A DNA stretch of 64,000 nt, taken from positions 124,001 to 188,000 of the forward strand of contig JAIXQH010000010.1 in NCBI GenBank assembly GCA_027484055.1. Direction: 5' to 3'. The notes under the pieces were generated by a model that saw only the letters and a program-made list of their open reading frames with translations, ran no database searches and was not told where the DNA came from. Position 1 is the first letter of the stretch. Every line of letters begins with the position of its first letter. Positions 1 to 8,750 of this stretch are shown here, in pieces. Origin of the DNA: Verrucomicrobiaceae bacterium. GTDB taxonomy: Bacteria > Verrucomicrobiota > Verrucomicrobiia > Verrucomicrobiales > Akkermansiaceae. Both the position numbers and the translations under genes were made by a program.

Positions 1-415
1 GGTGCTGAGGCATCGAGCCAAAGGATCATGCCGCCAGAACTGGGTGGCCTACACGCAGGCTGGCGTATGCGACGCAGGCGCGGCAATCCTCGGCCTGAAG
101 ATCGACCGAAATAGAATGCGGCGACTCCTCACGCTTCGTGAAGGTGGAGCGATGCTTAGTTTATTTCACAAAATGGTAGTAATTGAGTGAAGTCGGGGTG
201 GAGCTGGCTAGTTTTCCGGTTTTTGGGAAGAGAGCGAGGGGGCGATGATGGGCGGAAACGTTGATTTGATGAGGAAAGGGTGGCTTTCGCCATGGCGTGT
301 GGGGTGGTCAAGGGGCTGAACAGGGGCAGACGACGTGGCCCCGGGCAGTCCGGGTGAATGAGAAAGCCCATGCTCCGTGGTTCCGCTTTTTTATCCACGC
401 GGACCGCTGCGGAGA
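1..415. other. Window edge with no assignable gene
   Basis: This stretch lies downstream of the minus-strand lgt gene and reaches the window edge. A plus-strand frame is open from base 2 to a TGA at 188-190 and could be the tail of a gene entering the window, but its translation is not recognisable as any family. Another frame is open from base 1 to a TAG at 109-111. A short inverted repeat (CCCGG and CCGGG around GCAGT, near 342-356) is too weak to call a terminator for lgt. Nothing else is supported. Confidence 0.4.
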
Positions 416-1375
416 TCAGTCCATGCGATTTTGCGCCCGCCAGGCGTGAGTGAAGAAGGCGGCGGCGAAGAAGAACATGAAGAGGGAGAAAAACTGCCCT
501 TTGGTCATGAAACCAACCATCGCTGCGTCTGGCTCGCGGAATTGCTCGCCGATGATGCGGAACACGGCGTAAAGGCTGAAAAATAGGCCGGTGATCAGGC
601 CTGGTGGGGCTTTTGGGAATTTCAACCTGACACACCAGAGGATCAGAAAGAGCACAAGACCCTCCAGCAGTCCTTCATAAATCTGCGACGGGTGGCGGGG
701 TTCGAGAAACTGGCCCAAGGTTTCCGAGAGCTGAGGATTGTGGCGAGCGGCGCTGATGAGTGGGTCGAGGGTTTTAGCATCCGCCAGACTCGGCTCGATC
801 TGGACGCAGGCTTGCCAAGCGGCAGCTTGGACATCGGCGGGTTCTTGATCGAGTGAGAGCGGGAATTTCACCGCCCACGCCACGCCATGAGCGACTCTGC
901 CGTAGAGCTCGCCGTTGATGAAATTCGCGGCCCTGCCGAAAAATAGTCCGAGCGGTCCGACCACGCAGAGCCCATCCGCGAGTCCGGGCCATGAGAGCTT
1001 GTGTTTTTTCGCGTAGCACCACGTGAAAATCGCCAGCCCTAGAATCCCGCCGTGACTGGCCATGCCACCTTCCCAGACGCGGAAAATGAGCAGTGGATCA
1101 CTCAGGAGGCTACCCCAGCCGACTTTGGGCAAATGGTAGAAAAAGATATACCCGAGGCGTCCGCCGATGAAGACGCCGAATAGGGCGCAGGCGGCGATGA
1201 AATCTCCGGTTTGCTCGGGTTTGAGCACCCACAAGTGGCGCCGTGCGAGGTGGCGTAGCAGCAGGAAGCCGACTGCGAAGCCTAGTAAATAGGCGAGACC
1301 ATACCACCTCACCGCTAGACCACCGAAGATCGGTAGGGCGACCGGGTCCAAATTATGCACGTAATTGGCAAACAC
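416..1375 (-). CDS. lgt: Prolipoprotein diacylglyceryl transferase
   Basis: Inner-membrane enzyme that moves a diacylglyceryl group from phosphatidylglycerol to the lipobox cysteine of prolipoproteins, the first step of lipoprotein maturation. The 319-residue protein has several hydrophobic segments, the early RWYGLAY motif (23-29), the EGGMASHGG segment (102-110) and the Lgt signature GRAANFINGELYGR (147-160). The late RHPSQIYEGLLEG motif (227-239) is also present. Between residues about 172 and 225 is an extra polar segment not found in short Lgt proteins such as that of E. coli. It lies 45 bases downstream of cysS on the same strand and may be co-transcribed. The window also encodes lipobox proteins that would be substrates. 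Confidence 0.95.
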   Translation of the reverse strand: MFANYVHNLDPVALPIFGGLAVRWYGLAYLLGFAVGFLLLRHLARRHLWVLKPEQTGDFIAACALFGVFIGGRLGYIFFYHLPKVGWGSLLSDPLLIFRVWEGGMASHGGILGLAIFTWCYAKKHKLSWPGLADGLCVVGPLGLFFGRAANFINGELYGRVAHGVAWAVKFPLSLDQEPADVQAAAWQACVQIEPSLADAKTLDPLISAARHNPQLSETLGQFLEPRHPSQIYEGLLEGLVLFLILWCVRLKFPKAPPGLITGLFFSLYAVFRIIGEQFREPDAAMVGFMTKGQFFSLFMFFFAAAFFTHAWRAQNRMD

Positions 1376-1420
1376 GTCGGCAGCTCACACCATCCCCACG
1401 GTGCAAGCAAGCCAGCTTGT

Positions 1421-2809
1421 TCAGGATTCCCGGGTCAGGGTGTAATGATCTTTTCCATCCTGCATCGCCCAGCCCTGTGCGGCAAGTTCGGCACGGAGGG
1501 AATCGGATTCTGCCCAGTTTTTCGCGATGCGGGCCTGCCACCGCGCATCGGCGAGGGCTTGGATCGCGGGTGGGATGATTTCCTGCACTTCTTCAGGTAA
1601 ACTAAGGCCCAAGGCACGTAGGATGCGATTGAAGCCTGCCAGCGCTGCCGCTGCATCTTCCCCGCTCAAAGTCACGGCTTCACGGAGGCCGGTGAAAAGT
1701 CCGCCGAGCGCGCCGGGCGTGTTGAGATCGTGACTGAGACTGTCCCAAGCGGCTTGGAAGGGGCCGAAGTCTGCCCGCGTGAGTCGAGTGTCCGGCGGGA
1801 TTTTCGCTGCGAGTTGGCGGGCACCTTTGGCCAATTTCGCCAAAGCCTCACGAGCACCTGCCAACGAGTCCAAGGTGAAATTCAAGGGCTTGCGGTAATG
1901 CGCGCCGATGAGCACGTAGCGCACTTCCATGGCGCTGTGGCCCTTGGCTGCGAGGTCGGCGAGGGTGTAGAGATTTCCCAAGGACTTCGACATCTTCCCG
2001 CCATCCACCAGCAAGTGGGCGATGTGAAACCAATGCGCGGCGAAGTGGCCACCGCAGGCGCATTGGCTCTGGGCGATCTCATTCTCGTGGTGCGGGAAAA
2101 TCAAATCCACTCCACCGGAATGCAGGTCGAAGGACTCGCCGAGGTATTCGCGGATCATCGCCGAGCACTCCAAATGCCAACCGGGCCGACCCTCACCCCA
2201 CGGCGATTGCCAGAAATTTTCACCATCCTCCGGGCGGCGGGATTTCCACAGCACGAAGTCGGATAGGCTGTCCTTTTCGTATTCGTCCGAGCTGGAGCGG
2301 GAGTTCTGCGTTTTTCCGAGTTCGAGCTCGCGCTGGTCGAGCCGGGAAAGTCCGCCGTAGCCGGGGTAAGAGGAAATTTTAAAATACACCGAGCCGTCGT
2401 CGGAAGCGTAGGCATTTCCCTTTTCGATCAGAGTCTCAATCATCGCGATCTGCTGCGGAATGTGCTCCACCGCCGAGGGCTCAATGTGCGGCGGCAGTAG
2501 TCCGAGCGCTGCGCAATCCGCATGAAATTTCTCAGTCCAGCCACGCGTGAAGTCGCTGAGTGACTGGCCCGCTTTCTGCGAATCCCGGATCGTTTTATCA
2601 TCCACATCCGTCAGGTTGCGAACGTGGAGCGTGCGAGTGCCGCCGGTTTCCAGCGTCCGGCGCAGCACGTCTTGGAGGACGAAGGTGCGGAAATTTCCAA
2701 TATGCGCCGGGCCATAGACGGTGGGGCCACAGGCATAAAAACGAAACGTCGAGCCATCGATCGGGTGGAGATCGCGCTCGATCCGGGACATGGTGTCAAA
2801 AAGCCGCAT
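1421..2809 (-). CDS. cysS: Cysteinyl-tRNA synthetase
   Basis: Class I aminoacyl-tRNA synthetase that charges tRNA-Cys with cysteine in the cytoplasm. The 462-residue length is typical. The HIGH-type motif is HIGN at 36-39 and the KMSKS loop is at 272-276. The zinc site used to recognise cysteine is represented by C27, C215 and H240 with the following H and E. The C-terminal helical part is conserved, with the usual terminal tRNA-binding tail. The gene precedes lgt on the minus strand with a 45-base gap. Start chosen at the ATG giving the standard N-terminus (MRLFDTMSR). Confidence 0.96.
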   Translation of the reverse strand: MRLFDTMSRIERDLHPIDGSTFRFYACGPTVYGPAHIGNFRTFVLQDVLRRTLETGGTRTLHVRNLTDVDDKTIRDSQKAGQSLSDFTRGWTEKFHADCAALGLLPPHIEPSAVEHIPQQIAMIETLIEKGNAYASDDGSVYFKISSYPGYGGLSRLDQRELELGKTQNSRSSSDEYEKDSLSDFVLWKSRRPEDGENFWQSPWGEGRPGWHLECSAMIREYLGESFDLHSGGVDLIFPHHENEIAQSQCACGGHFAAHWFHIAHLLVDGGKMSKSLGNLYTLADLAAKGHSAMEVRYVLIGAHYRKPLNFTLDSLAGAREALAKLAKGARQLAAKIPPDTRLTRADFGPFQAAWDSLSHDLNTPGALGGLFTGLREAVTLSGEDAAAALAGFNRILRALGLSLPEEVQEIIPPAIQALADARWQARIAKNWAESDSLRAELAAQGWAMQDGKDHYTLTRES

Positions 2810-2865
2810 GGCGCGGTGTAGTGGCGGGCGGGGTGGGAGCCAAGTGCAAACCCACCGGTAACTGA

Positions 2866-3009
2866 ATCCCGAGCCAAGGGCAAGGGGATGCCTATTTGTG
2901 CGCAGGGTTGGGCTACGGCGTGCCAGCCATCACCGGCCTCTCCACCGCCGAACTCGCCCCCGACATCATCCTCTCCGAGTCCTTCGATGATCCCGAAATA
3001 CCAAATTGA
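2866..3009 (+). pseudogene. Possible gene relic upstream of the antitoxin
   Basis: A plus-strand frame is open from just after a TGA at 2863-2865 to a TGA at 3007-3009. Its translation reads like the C-terminal end of a protein (GYGVPAITGLSTAELAPDI and on) with coding-like third positions, but it has no start codon or N-terminal part. I do not recognise the family. It could equally be chance openness in GC-rich DNA. It ends inside the operator-like palindrome of the toxin-antitoxin promoter. Confidence 0.2.
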
Positions 3010-3034
3010 CCATTATTCTGGTCAAAGTTATCTT
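3006..3034 (+). promoter_or_regulatory. Promoter with overlapping palindromic operator for the toxin-antitoxin pair
   Basis: The perfect 7-base arms TTGACCA and TGGTCAA (3006-3025) are separated by 6 bases. The left arm includes a -35-like TTGACC (3006-3011), and a -10-like TATCTT follows at 3029-3034 with a 17-base spacer. The antitoxin ATG is at 3041. Palindromes of this kind are typical operators for Phd/YefM autorepression, so repression by the downstream antitoxin is inferred. Confidence 0.6.
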
Positions 3035-3040
3035 ACCGAT

Positions 3041-3304
3041 ATGAAAGCTGTGGAACCAAAGGCGAAACACATTCCGGTCTCCGAATTCAAGGCACACCTT
3101 ACGGAATACATACGCGCCATCGAAAACGGCGAATCACCCATCCAGATCACACGCCATGGAAAGGTCATCGCCACTGTCGGCAGACCTTTGGAAGCTGCCA
3201 TCCCAGCGCTCCTCGGTGCCGGGAAAGCCACCGGCAGTCTCAACGAAAGCTACGACCCGCAGGCTCCGGCATTCGATGAAGACGACTGGGAGATCAACCA
3301 CTGA
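3041..3304 (+). CDS. Phd/YefM-family antitoxin
   Basis: Predicted antitoxin of a type II toxin-antitoxin pair. The 87-residue protein has the family's N-terminal DNA-binding fold, visible as the segment IPVSEFKAHLTEYIRAIENG followed by IQITRHGKVIATV, and a flexible acidic tail (DEDDWEINH) that would wrap the toxin. The open frame continues upstream to 2888, but the ATG at 3041 begins the conserved domain and lies just behind the -10-like box and operator, so it was chosen. It ends 7 bases before the PIN toxin gene, the expected antitoxin-first order. Known members neutralise the toxin and repress their own promoter. Confidence 0.85.
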   Translation: MKAVEPKAKHIPVSEFKAHLTEYIRAIENGESPIQITRHGKVIATVGRPLEAAIPALLGAGKATGSLNESYDPQAPAFDEDDWEINH

Positions 3305-3311
3305 CACCTCC

Positions 3312-3737
3312 ATGCCCGGTTACCTTCTCGACACCTGCGCTTGGATCGATTCCCTCCTCGCCCCGGAAAAGTTGCGCCCGCAGATCCGGAAAATCATCGC
3401 GAGCACCGTTCCGCTTCACCTCTGCTCCATCAGCCTCATCGAGTTCGCCAGAAAGGAAACGCGCGGTGACATCACCATCTCCATGCCCTGCGCGGAATGG
3501 TTCGAGCGCATCGCCCTGCCCAAAGGGAAAATCTCCGTCCTCGATGTGCTTCCCCAGATCGCCGTTGATGCCACCCGCCTCCCACTGCCTTTCAACAACC
3601 GGCAAGGCAATCCCCACAAGGATCCCATGGATCAGATCATCGTCGCCACCGCCCGCCACCACGATCTCACCATCCTCACCTGCGACCAGATCCTGCTCGA
3701 CTACGCGCACGTCCGCACGGAGAAATCCCGCCCTTAA
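3312..3737 (+). CDS. PIN-domain ribonuclease toxin (VapC-like)
   Basis: Predicted Mg2+-dependent ribonuclease toxin of about 141 residues, the usual PIN toxin size. The acidic active-site residues are visible: the N-terminal LLDTCAWID (first Asp), ISLIEFARKE (Glu), and the C-terminal DPMDQIIVATARHHDLTILT followed by C-D with the last Asp residues. The frame is open further upstream, but the ATG at 3312 gives the canonical PIN N-terminus and follows the antitoxin stop by 7 bases, so the two are translationally linked. VapC-type toxins cleave tRNA or rRNA; the target here is unknown. Confidence 0.88.
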   Translation: MPGYLLDTCAWIDSLLAPEKLRPQIRKIIASTVPLHLCSISLIEFARKETRGDITISMPCAEWFERIALPKGKISVLDVLPQIAVDATRLPLPFNNRQGNPHKDPMDQIIVATARHHDLTILTCDQILLDYAHVRTEKSRP

Positions 3738-3794
3738 AATCCCTCTTATCAATTTTTTCATGACCTGCTACCAGCAGGCCGCCTACAGGAAGAC

Positions 3795-4181
3795 GTGTCA
3801 GGATTTCTGCGGAATTTGATCGGAAAATGGGGTTTGGTCTTTCCGCCTAGGCGGCGTAGGCTGGCGGCGGAAATGAAGAGAGAGCGAGACGAACGAGTGA
3901 AACAAGTCGTCACCGGGGTAAGCATCTTGATGCTGCTGATGGTGGCGGTGCCCAGCTTGCTGATGACCTGGCGCATCGTGCCTGGCTTGGTGGGGGAAAC
4001 CTTGGGGACGATCATGGGCATCGTGACGACGCCATTTTTCATGGAGGCGACGTTCGTGATTCTGGGCTTGGTCATCGTGATCACGCTCAATCATTTTCGC
4101 CAGGTGCGGGAAGGGGATGACTTCGTTACCCTCGAGATCGCTGAGGATCCGGAAGTGAAAAGTGAGTCTGAGGCCCATTGA
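3795..4181 (+). CDS. Small membrane protein of unknown function
   Basis: Not assigned to a family. The 128-residue frame starts at a GTG; an in-frame ATG at 3873 would give a shorter protein of 102 residues. The sequence has a basic N-terminal region, one hydrophobic segment (about residues 40-60) and another (about 83-103), then an acidic tail. It is therefore probably a two-pass inner-membrane protein. It precedes another small membrane protein by 9 bases on the same strand, suggesting a small operon with the following YbjN-like gene. Nothing in it suggests catalysis. Confidence 0.6.
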   Translation: MSGFLRNLIGKWGLVFPPRRRRLAAEMKRERDERVKQVVTGVSILMLLMVAVPSLLMTWRIVPGLVGETLGTIMGIVTTPFFMEATFVILGLVIVITLNHFRQVREGDDFVTLEIAEDPEVKSESEAH

Positions 4182-4190
4182 TTTTTGACG

Positions 4191-4676
4191 ATGGCAGCCA
4201 AGATTCAAGCTCCGGAAAAAGAGCTGCGCTTCACCCGCTCTGGGCAAGCGGCGCTGTTCTGGATGGCGTCTGCGATGCTGGCAGCGGTGGGCGTAACTCT
4301 CCTGGCCACGGCGATTTATCGCGATACGAATCCGGAATTGCTGCATCCCTTGTGGGCCTTGATACCGCTGGGCTTATCGGTGGGGCTGGGGCGGATCGCG
4401 GTGAGCTTGACGCGGCATGCGTATTTGATTTTAACCCCGCTAGGTCTAGAAATTTTCCCGTTTTTCCGTCCTGCGGCGGGGATGCAGTTGGTGATGTGGC
4501 AGGAGCTCGACCATAGCAGTGCGAACGAGAAGCTGACCCGCTTGACCCTGCACCGCGATGCGGCGGAGACCTCTGGTATCCACTTGTCGCTCAGGCCGAT
4601 TTGCAGGGATCGCCGGACCTTGCTTGCCAAAGCCATCAGCGGGCGGCTATCTCCGGCCAGCCGAAACGGTCACTAA
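4191..4676 (+). CDS. Two-pass membrane protein of unknown function
   Basis: A 161-residue protein with two hydrophobic segments (about residues 22-45 and 55-75) followed by a soluble tail that resembles a PH-like membrane-protein arrangement (LILTPLGLEIFPFF and a strand-rich region). That resemblance is weak and no family is claimed. A TTG lies two codons upstream; the ATG at 4191 was preferred. It sits between another small membrane protein and a YbjN-like gene, with a gap of 5 bases to the next start, so the three genes at 3795-5197 probably form one transcript. Confidence 0.6.
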   Translation: MAAKIQAPEKELRFTRSGQAALFWMASAMLAAVGVTLLATAIYRDTNPELLHPLWALIPLGLSVGLGRIAVSLTRHAYLILTPLGLEIFPFFRPAAGMQLVMWQELDHSSANEKLTRLTLHRDAAETSGIHLSLRPICRDRRTLLAKAISGRLSPASRNGH

Positions 4677-4681
4677 TTATT

Positions 4682-5197
4682 ATGCGTTCTCATTCCCGAC
4701 AAATTCTCACGGTGGAAGAAACCTTCGGCCAAAATGGCTGGCACTGCGAACTGGTGGAAGGGCGCGATGTCTTGCGAGCCGGTTTCGATGCCCATCACAC
4801 CCGGGTGGACCTCATCGCCCAGGCATTTCCTGCGCTGAATGCCCTGGTCGTCGTGTCTGAGTCTCGTCTCAGTTTTGATGAAACCCACCTCGTTTCCGTG
4901 CTTGAGCTGCTGGCCCGAGCCAATAAACAGCTGACGCTCGGTGGCTTTGAGTATGATATGGACCGCGAGTTCTTGGTTTTCCGGATTACCAATTTGTTCG
5001 AGCGGGAAAAGTATGACTCGGATATCATTTCCTCGATGGTCCACTGCGCCATCGCTGAGTTGGATCGCATCACCCCGTATGCGGCGATCGTTCGGGATAC
5101 GCCGAGTGATTTACTGGCGGATCTGGATCTCGCGCGGCTGCTGCTGCGCGAGGACATCATTCCACCGGTGCCGGGAGATGAAGAAGAAGAGTATTGA
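4682..5197 (+). CDS. YbjN-domain protein
   Basis: A 171-residue cytoplasmic protein that matches the YbjN family pattern: an N-terminal half describing an alpha/beta chaperone-like fold and the motif ARANKQLTLGGFEYDMDREF, where family members carry a conserved 'N..L..G.F..D' run before a strand. The family is related in fold to type III secretion chaperones and to stress-related proteins; its biochemical role is unclear. The C-terminus is acidic (PGDEEEEY). The frame is open upstream to 4601, but that part overlaps the preceding gene; the ATG at 4682 was chosen. Probable operon with the two preceding membrane-protein genes. Confidence 0.65.
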   Translation: MRSHSRQILTVEETFGQNGWHCELVEGRDVLRAGFDAHHTRVDLIAQAFPALNALVVVSESRLSFDETHLVSVLELLARANKQLTLGGFEYDMDREFLVFRITNLFEREKYDSDIISSMVHCAIAELDRITPYAAIVRDTPSDLLADLDLARLLLREDIIPPVPGDEEEEY

Positions 5198-5236
5198 GGC
5201 TAGACCTTGAGGGTTGTGTCCGCTAGATCATAGGCC

Positions 5237-6541
5237 ATGAACTGGCTTGCCCTTATTGGATTTCTTAGTCTCTGCACGGCGGCCTTCGGCGCAGATAGCG
5301 AGTGGCGCGTTTGGAAAAGTTCCAGCGGATCGAAGATCGAGGCGAAGCTCATTTCAAAGACCCCGGCGGAGATCATTGTCGAACGGCGTGATGGCAAGCA
5401 ATTGACCGTCAAGCTAAGTCAGCTCTCGCCAGAAGATCAGGCTTTCCTCTCCAGCGCCGTTAGCCCCGCAGCAGCGAGCGCACCGACACCTGCTCCAGTC
5501 TCCGCTGGAAATGGCAGCGTTGAGGGGCTTCCTGCGACTCCTGGAGCCACTTCCTCTGCCATTCCATGCATTGCCGACCCGAAATGGTCGTATCTGCTTT
5601 ATCTGCCCAAAGCGTTCGATCGTAGTAAGTTGTGGCCCGTCTGTTTCATCATGGCTCCCGGTGGCGGCGACCCGCGGAACATGACGCGCTACATCCTCGC
5701 TGCTGAGCAACTGGGCATCATCATGGCGCTCTCGAATGAATCGAAAAATAAGTTCGATGACAGCGACCTCGCCATGGCGGCGATGGTGGTGGACGTTTAC
5801 GGTCGCCTGCCCATTCTGAAGAATCTAACGATGGTGTCCGGCATGTCCGGTGGTAGCCGGATGGCCTATTTACTGGCGGAGCGGGAGAAAACCGTCGCCG
5901 GTATCCTCGCCTGCGGCTCTGGATCGGGCGTGTATTTGAAGGAAGCCGAGTTCCGGGATGCCAAGCTCCGTCCAGATACCGTCGTTTGTAGTCTCATGGG
6001 GGCGAGCGACTACAATCGCCGCGAAGCGGTGGAATCTCACAAGGGCTTTTCAAAAAGTTCCCGGTTGATCTGGTTCCCTGGCAGTCATGCATGGGCAGAG
6101 GAGCCACTGATTTTCGAGGGACTCGCACACGTTTATGGAGCCATTCTGGGCAAAGCTCGCGACCCAGGACTCCAGGGTCTGCGGGTGAATTTTTCCAGAA
6201 CTTTGCTGACGTGGGCCAAGCAGCAATCGAGTCAATCCCCATTTATCACCCATGGCTGGTGTAAATTTCTCGCCGATTTCCCGGGCGACCCGAGTGTCCG
6301 CAGTGAGGCCAGTGCTTTGGTCGGAGAATTGGCGAAGGCTCCCGGGCTCGCTCGCTCCGAGAAGGCTGAGAAAATCGTCACGGATTTCACCGAAAAATAC
6401 CTCAGCGATGGGGACACTAGAGCAGATAAAGTGGCAGATCCATCGCGGCAAAAAGAAGCGGAGAAAAAGGCAGCCGACTTCGAGGATCTTCCCCAAGCGG
6501 AGATTCTCAAGCGTCTCGGAAAAGAAGTCACCGGCGGGTGA
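5237..6541 (+). CDS. Secreted SHD1-domain protein with an alpha/beta-hydrolase-like domain
   Basis: A 434-residue protein with an N-terminal signal peptide (cleavage near AAFGA, residue about 19). Residues about 21-75 form an SHD1 domain (WRVWKSSSGSKIEAKLISK then LSQLSPEDQAFL), a small domain common in Verrucomicrobiota and Planctomycetes exported proteins. After a Pro/Ala-rich linker, residues about 110-320 look like an alpha/beta hydrolase of the esterase type, with the nucleophile-elbow-like VSGMSGGSR. The C-terminal region is helical and charged. The substrate is unknown. Export to the periplasm or beyond is inferred from the signal peptide. It stands alone, convergent with the downstream histidine kinase gene. 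Confidence 0.7.
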   Translation: MNWLALIGFLSLCTAAFGADSEWRVWKSSSGSKIEAKLISKTPAEIIVERRDGKQLTVKLSQLSPEDQAFLSSAVSPAAASAPTPAPVSAGNGSVEGLPATPGATSSAIPCIADPKWSYLLYLPKAFDRSKLWPVCFIMAPGGGDPRNMTRYILAAEQLGIIMALSNESKNKFDDSDLAMAAMVVDVYGRLPILKNLTMVSGMSGGSRMAYLLAEREKTVAGILACGSGSGVYLKEAEFRDAKLRPDTVVCSLMGASDYNRREAVESHKGFSKSSRLIWFPGSHAWAEEPLIFEGLAHVYGAILGKARDPGLQGLRVNFSRTLLTWAKQQSSQSPFITHGWCKFLADFPGDPSVRSEASALVGELAKAPGLARSEKAEKIVTDFTEKYLSDGDTRADKVADPSRQKEAEKKAADFEDLPQAEILKRLGKEVTGG

Positions 6542-6559
6542 GCGTACGCTCGTGCCGAG

Positions 6560-8662
6560 TCACGCAGGTAAGCTTGTCTGAGAAAGCGGTCTGTAGCGCT
6601 GGATCGCTGCTTGGAGCGATTCGCTGGTGATGGGCTTGCTGATATAATCATCCATCCCAGCATTCAAACAGGTCTCGCGGTCGCCCTGCATGGCGTTCGC
6701 CGTGACCGCGATGATCCATGGTCGCGCGGATGGAGGTGCCATGGCACATAGGCGAGTCGCGGTCTGTGGCCCGTCTAGCAGAGGCATTTGCATATCTAGC
6801 AAGAGAATGTCGTAGGTCTGGCGGGAAACCGCCTCCAGCACTTCTAGGCCATTTGCCACCGTGGTGCAGGTGTAGCCGAGACGATTTAAAAGTAAGATGG
6901 CCACGCGCTGATTCACGGGGTGGTCTTCTGCGAGTAGGATGCGCAGGTTGGCGCGTTTGAGGCACTCGTCTTGGTCGGTTGATGTCGGTGACTCAGACTC
7001 GGGTTGATAGAGATGGATCAGCGCATTAAATAGAGCGGAACTCTTGACCGGCTTGGTGAGGACTTCTGCGAATGGATAGGGAAGGCGCTTGCTGCCCATT
7101 TCAGGGTCCTCCGTCAGAGCAAGAATGGTGAGCTGCCCGGGAGGTTGACTTTGGTAAATGCTGCGGATGAAGCCCTCATCATTCACGTCTAGGACTTGTA
7201 AATCGAGGATCACGAGGTCGAAGGTAGAATCATCCAAAAGCAGGCGCATGGCTTCGGCACCTGAGTTGGCGATGACTGGGATGAGCTCCCAGCGCTGTGT
7301 CTGGAGTTTGAGGATTCGGACTTGCACCGCATCGTCAGTGACGATGAGCACTTTGCGTCCGACCAGTTTCGAAGGCAGCGTGGAGAATGCGCTGGGGGAC
7401 TCTAGCAGGGGAATTTCGAATTGGAAATCCGAGCCATGGCCAAGGGTGGACTCGACCCAAATTCGCCCTCCCATCAGATAGACCAGTCGGTGGCAAATGG
7501 CCAAGCCAAGCCCGGTGCCACCATACTTGCGCGAGGTCGAAACGTCGATTTGCGAAAAGGCTCGGAATAGAGTTCCCGCACGCTCGGCTGGGATGCCGAT
7601 GCCGGTGTCCTTGACGGAAAAGTGCAACAGCGGCAATGAGTCAGGATGCTTGCCAGAGCGCTGTGAGATGGTCACCAGGACCTCACCCTTTTCCGTAAAT
7701 TTCACGGCGTTGACGATTAGGTTGACCAAGATCTGCCGGAGGCGCGTGAGATCACCGAGGATCGATTCCGGTACATCATTTTCGATTTTAAGCAGCAGGT
7801 GTAGCCCCTTTTGCGAGGCGGGTCGGCTTGATAAGTCCAAGGCTCCTTCCACACAGGCTCTGAGTGAGAAGGGGACGCGCTCGAATTGAAGATGTCCGGA
7901 TTCGATTTTTGAAAAATCTAAGATGTCGTTGATCAGTGCCAGCAGGCTTTCCCCACTGGTCCGAATGGTGCTCACGAACTCGCGCTGCTCTGCGCTGAGC
8001 GGGGAATGCTGGAGCAGCTCACTCATGCCGATGACGGCATTCATGGGAGTGCGGATTTCGTGCGACATGTTCGCGAGGAACTCGGCCTTGGCCCGTGAGG
8101 CGGCTTCTGCAGTGCGCTTGAGATGTTCAGCCTGGGCAGTGGCTGCCTGGAGGGAAATGTTTCGCTGACGCAGGGCGATTTCCGTCATCACCATGGCGGC
8201 GAGGTCACTTAGGAGTGAGAGATCGCTCTCGCTCCAATCGCGCGGTTGACCGTCGATGACGCAGAAGCTGCCAATGACGAAGCCGTCTGAATCACACACC
8301 GGAAATCCAAGATACGCTGCGACACCTAAGTCTCTCACCGCCAGATTATCGCAGACGAGAGGATTGTGCTTAGCGTCCGTCACGACGAGTGGTGAGCCGG
8401 TGGTCACCACATGTTGGCAAAATGAATGGGTCAGTGGCGTCTCACGCGCGTCGTTCGCCGGACCGGTGAGGCCGACAGCGGATTTGAAAAATTGGCGGTG
8501 ATCATCCACCAGCGAGAGCAAGCTAACCGGTGCCTTGAGCACATGCGCGGCCATGCGCGAGAACCGGTCGAAGTTTTCCTCCGCCTCGCTATCGAGCAGG
8601 AGTAAATTCCGCAGAGCGGCCAAGCGTTGCGGATCGTCGAGTGAGCGTGGCGTCGAGATCAT
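6560..8662 (-). CDS. GAF-domain hybrid sensor histidine kinase with two receiver domains
   Basis: A 700-residue cytoplasmic signalling protein without membrane segments. Order: GAF domain (about 15-165; [16 protein letters not shown] is typical), coiled coil, HisKA with the H-box [19 protein letters not shown] (phospho-accepting His201), HATPase (N box [31 protein letters not shown]), a first receiver domain (VLIVTDD, LVILDL, LTKPV) and a second one ([25 protein letters not shown]). Both receivers keep the acidic pair, an Asp in the phosphorylation strand and the late Lys. No output domain is present, so phosphate probably passes to a separate Hpt or response regulator not seen here. The ligand of the GAF domain is unknown. 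Confidence 0.92.
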   Translation of the reverse strand: MISTPRSLDDPQRLAALRNLLLLDSEAEENFDRFSRMAAHVLKAPVSLLSLVDDHRQFFKSAVGLTGPANDARETPLTHSFCQHVVTTGSPLVVTDAKHNPLVCDNLAVRDLGVAAYLGFPVCDSDGFVIGSFCVIDGQPRDWSESDLSLLSDLAAMVMTEIALRQRNISLQAATAQAEHLKRTAEAASRAKAEFLANMSHEIRTPMNAVIGMSELLQHSPLSAEQREFVSTIRTSGESLLALINDILDFSKIESGHLQFERVPFSLRACVEGALDLSSRPASQKGLHLLLKIENDVPESILGDLTRLRQILVNLIVNAVKFTEKGEVLVTISQRSGKHPDSLPLLHFSVKDTGIGIPAERAGTLFRAFSQIDVSTSRKYGGTGLGLAICHRLVYLMGGRIWVESTLGHGSDFQFEIPLLESPSAFSTLPSKLVGRKVLIVTDDAVQVRILKLQTQRWELIPVIANSGAEAMRLLLDDSTFDLVILDLQVLDVNDEGFIRSIYQSQPPGQLTILALTEDPEMGSKRLPYPFAEVLTKPVKSSALFNALIHLYQPESESPTSTDQDECLKRANLRILLAEDHPVNQRVAILLLNRLGYTCTTVANGLEVLEAVSRQTYDILLLDMQMPLLDGPQTATRLCAMAPPSARPWIIAVTANAMQGDRETCLNAGMDDYISKPITSESLQAAIQRYRPLSQTSLPA

Positions 8663-8750
8663 GGGTTGTTAGCTCACTGAATGATATTTCATGAGCTACG
8701 TTGTAAGCATGGCTGATTCTCGTGAAGTGCCAAGCAATATTTAATCCACT

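Noticed and set aside
3294-3761. Long minus-strand frame opposite the PIN toxin
   Set aside because: It is the antisense shadow of the toxin gene; the plus-strand product has clear PIN motifs.
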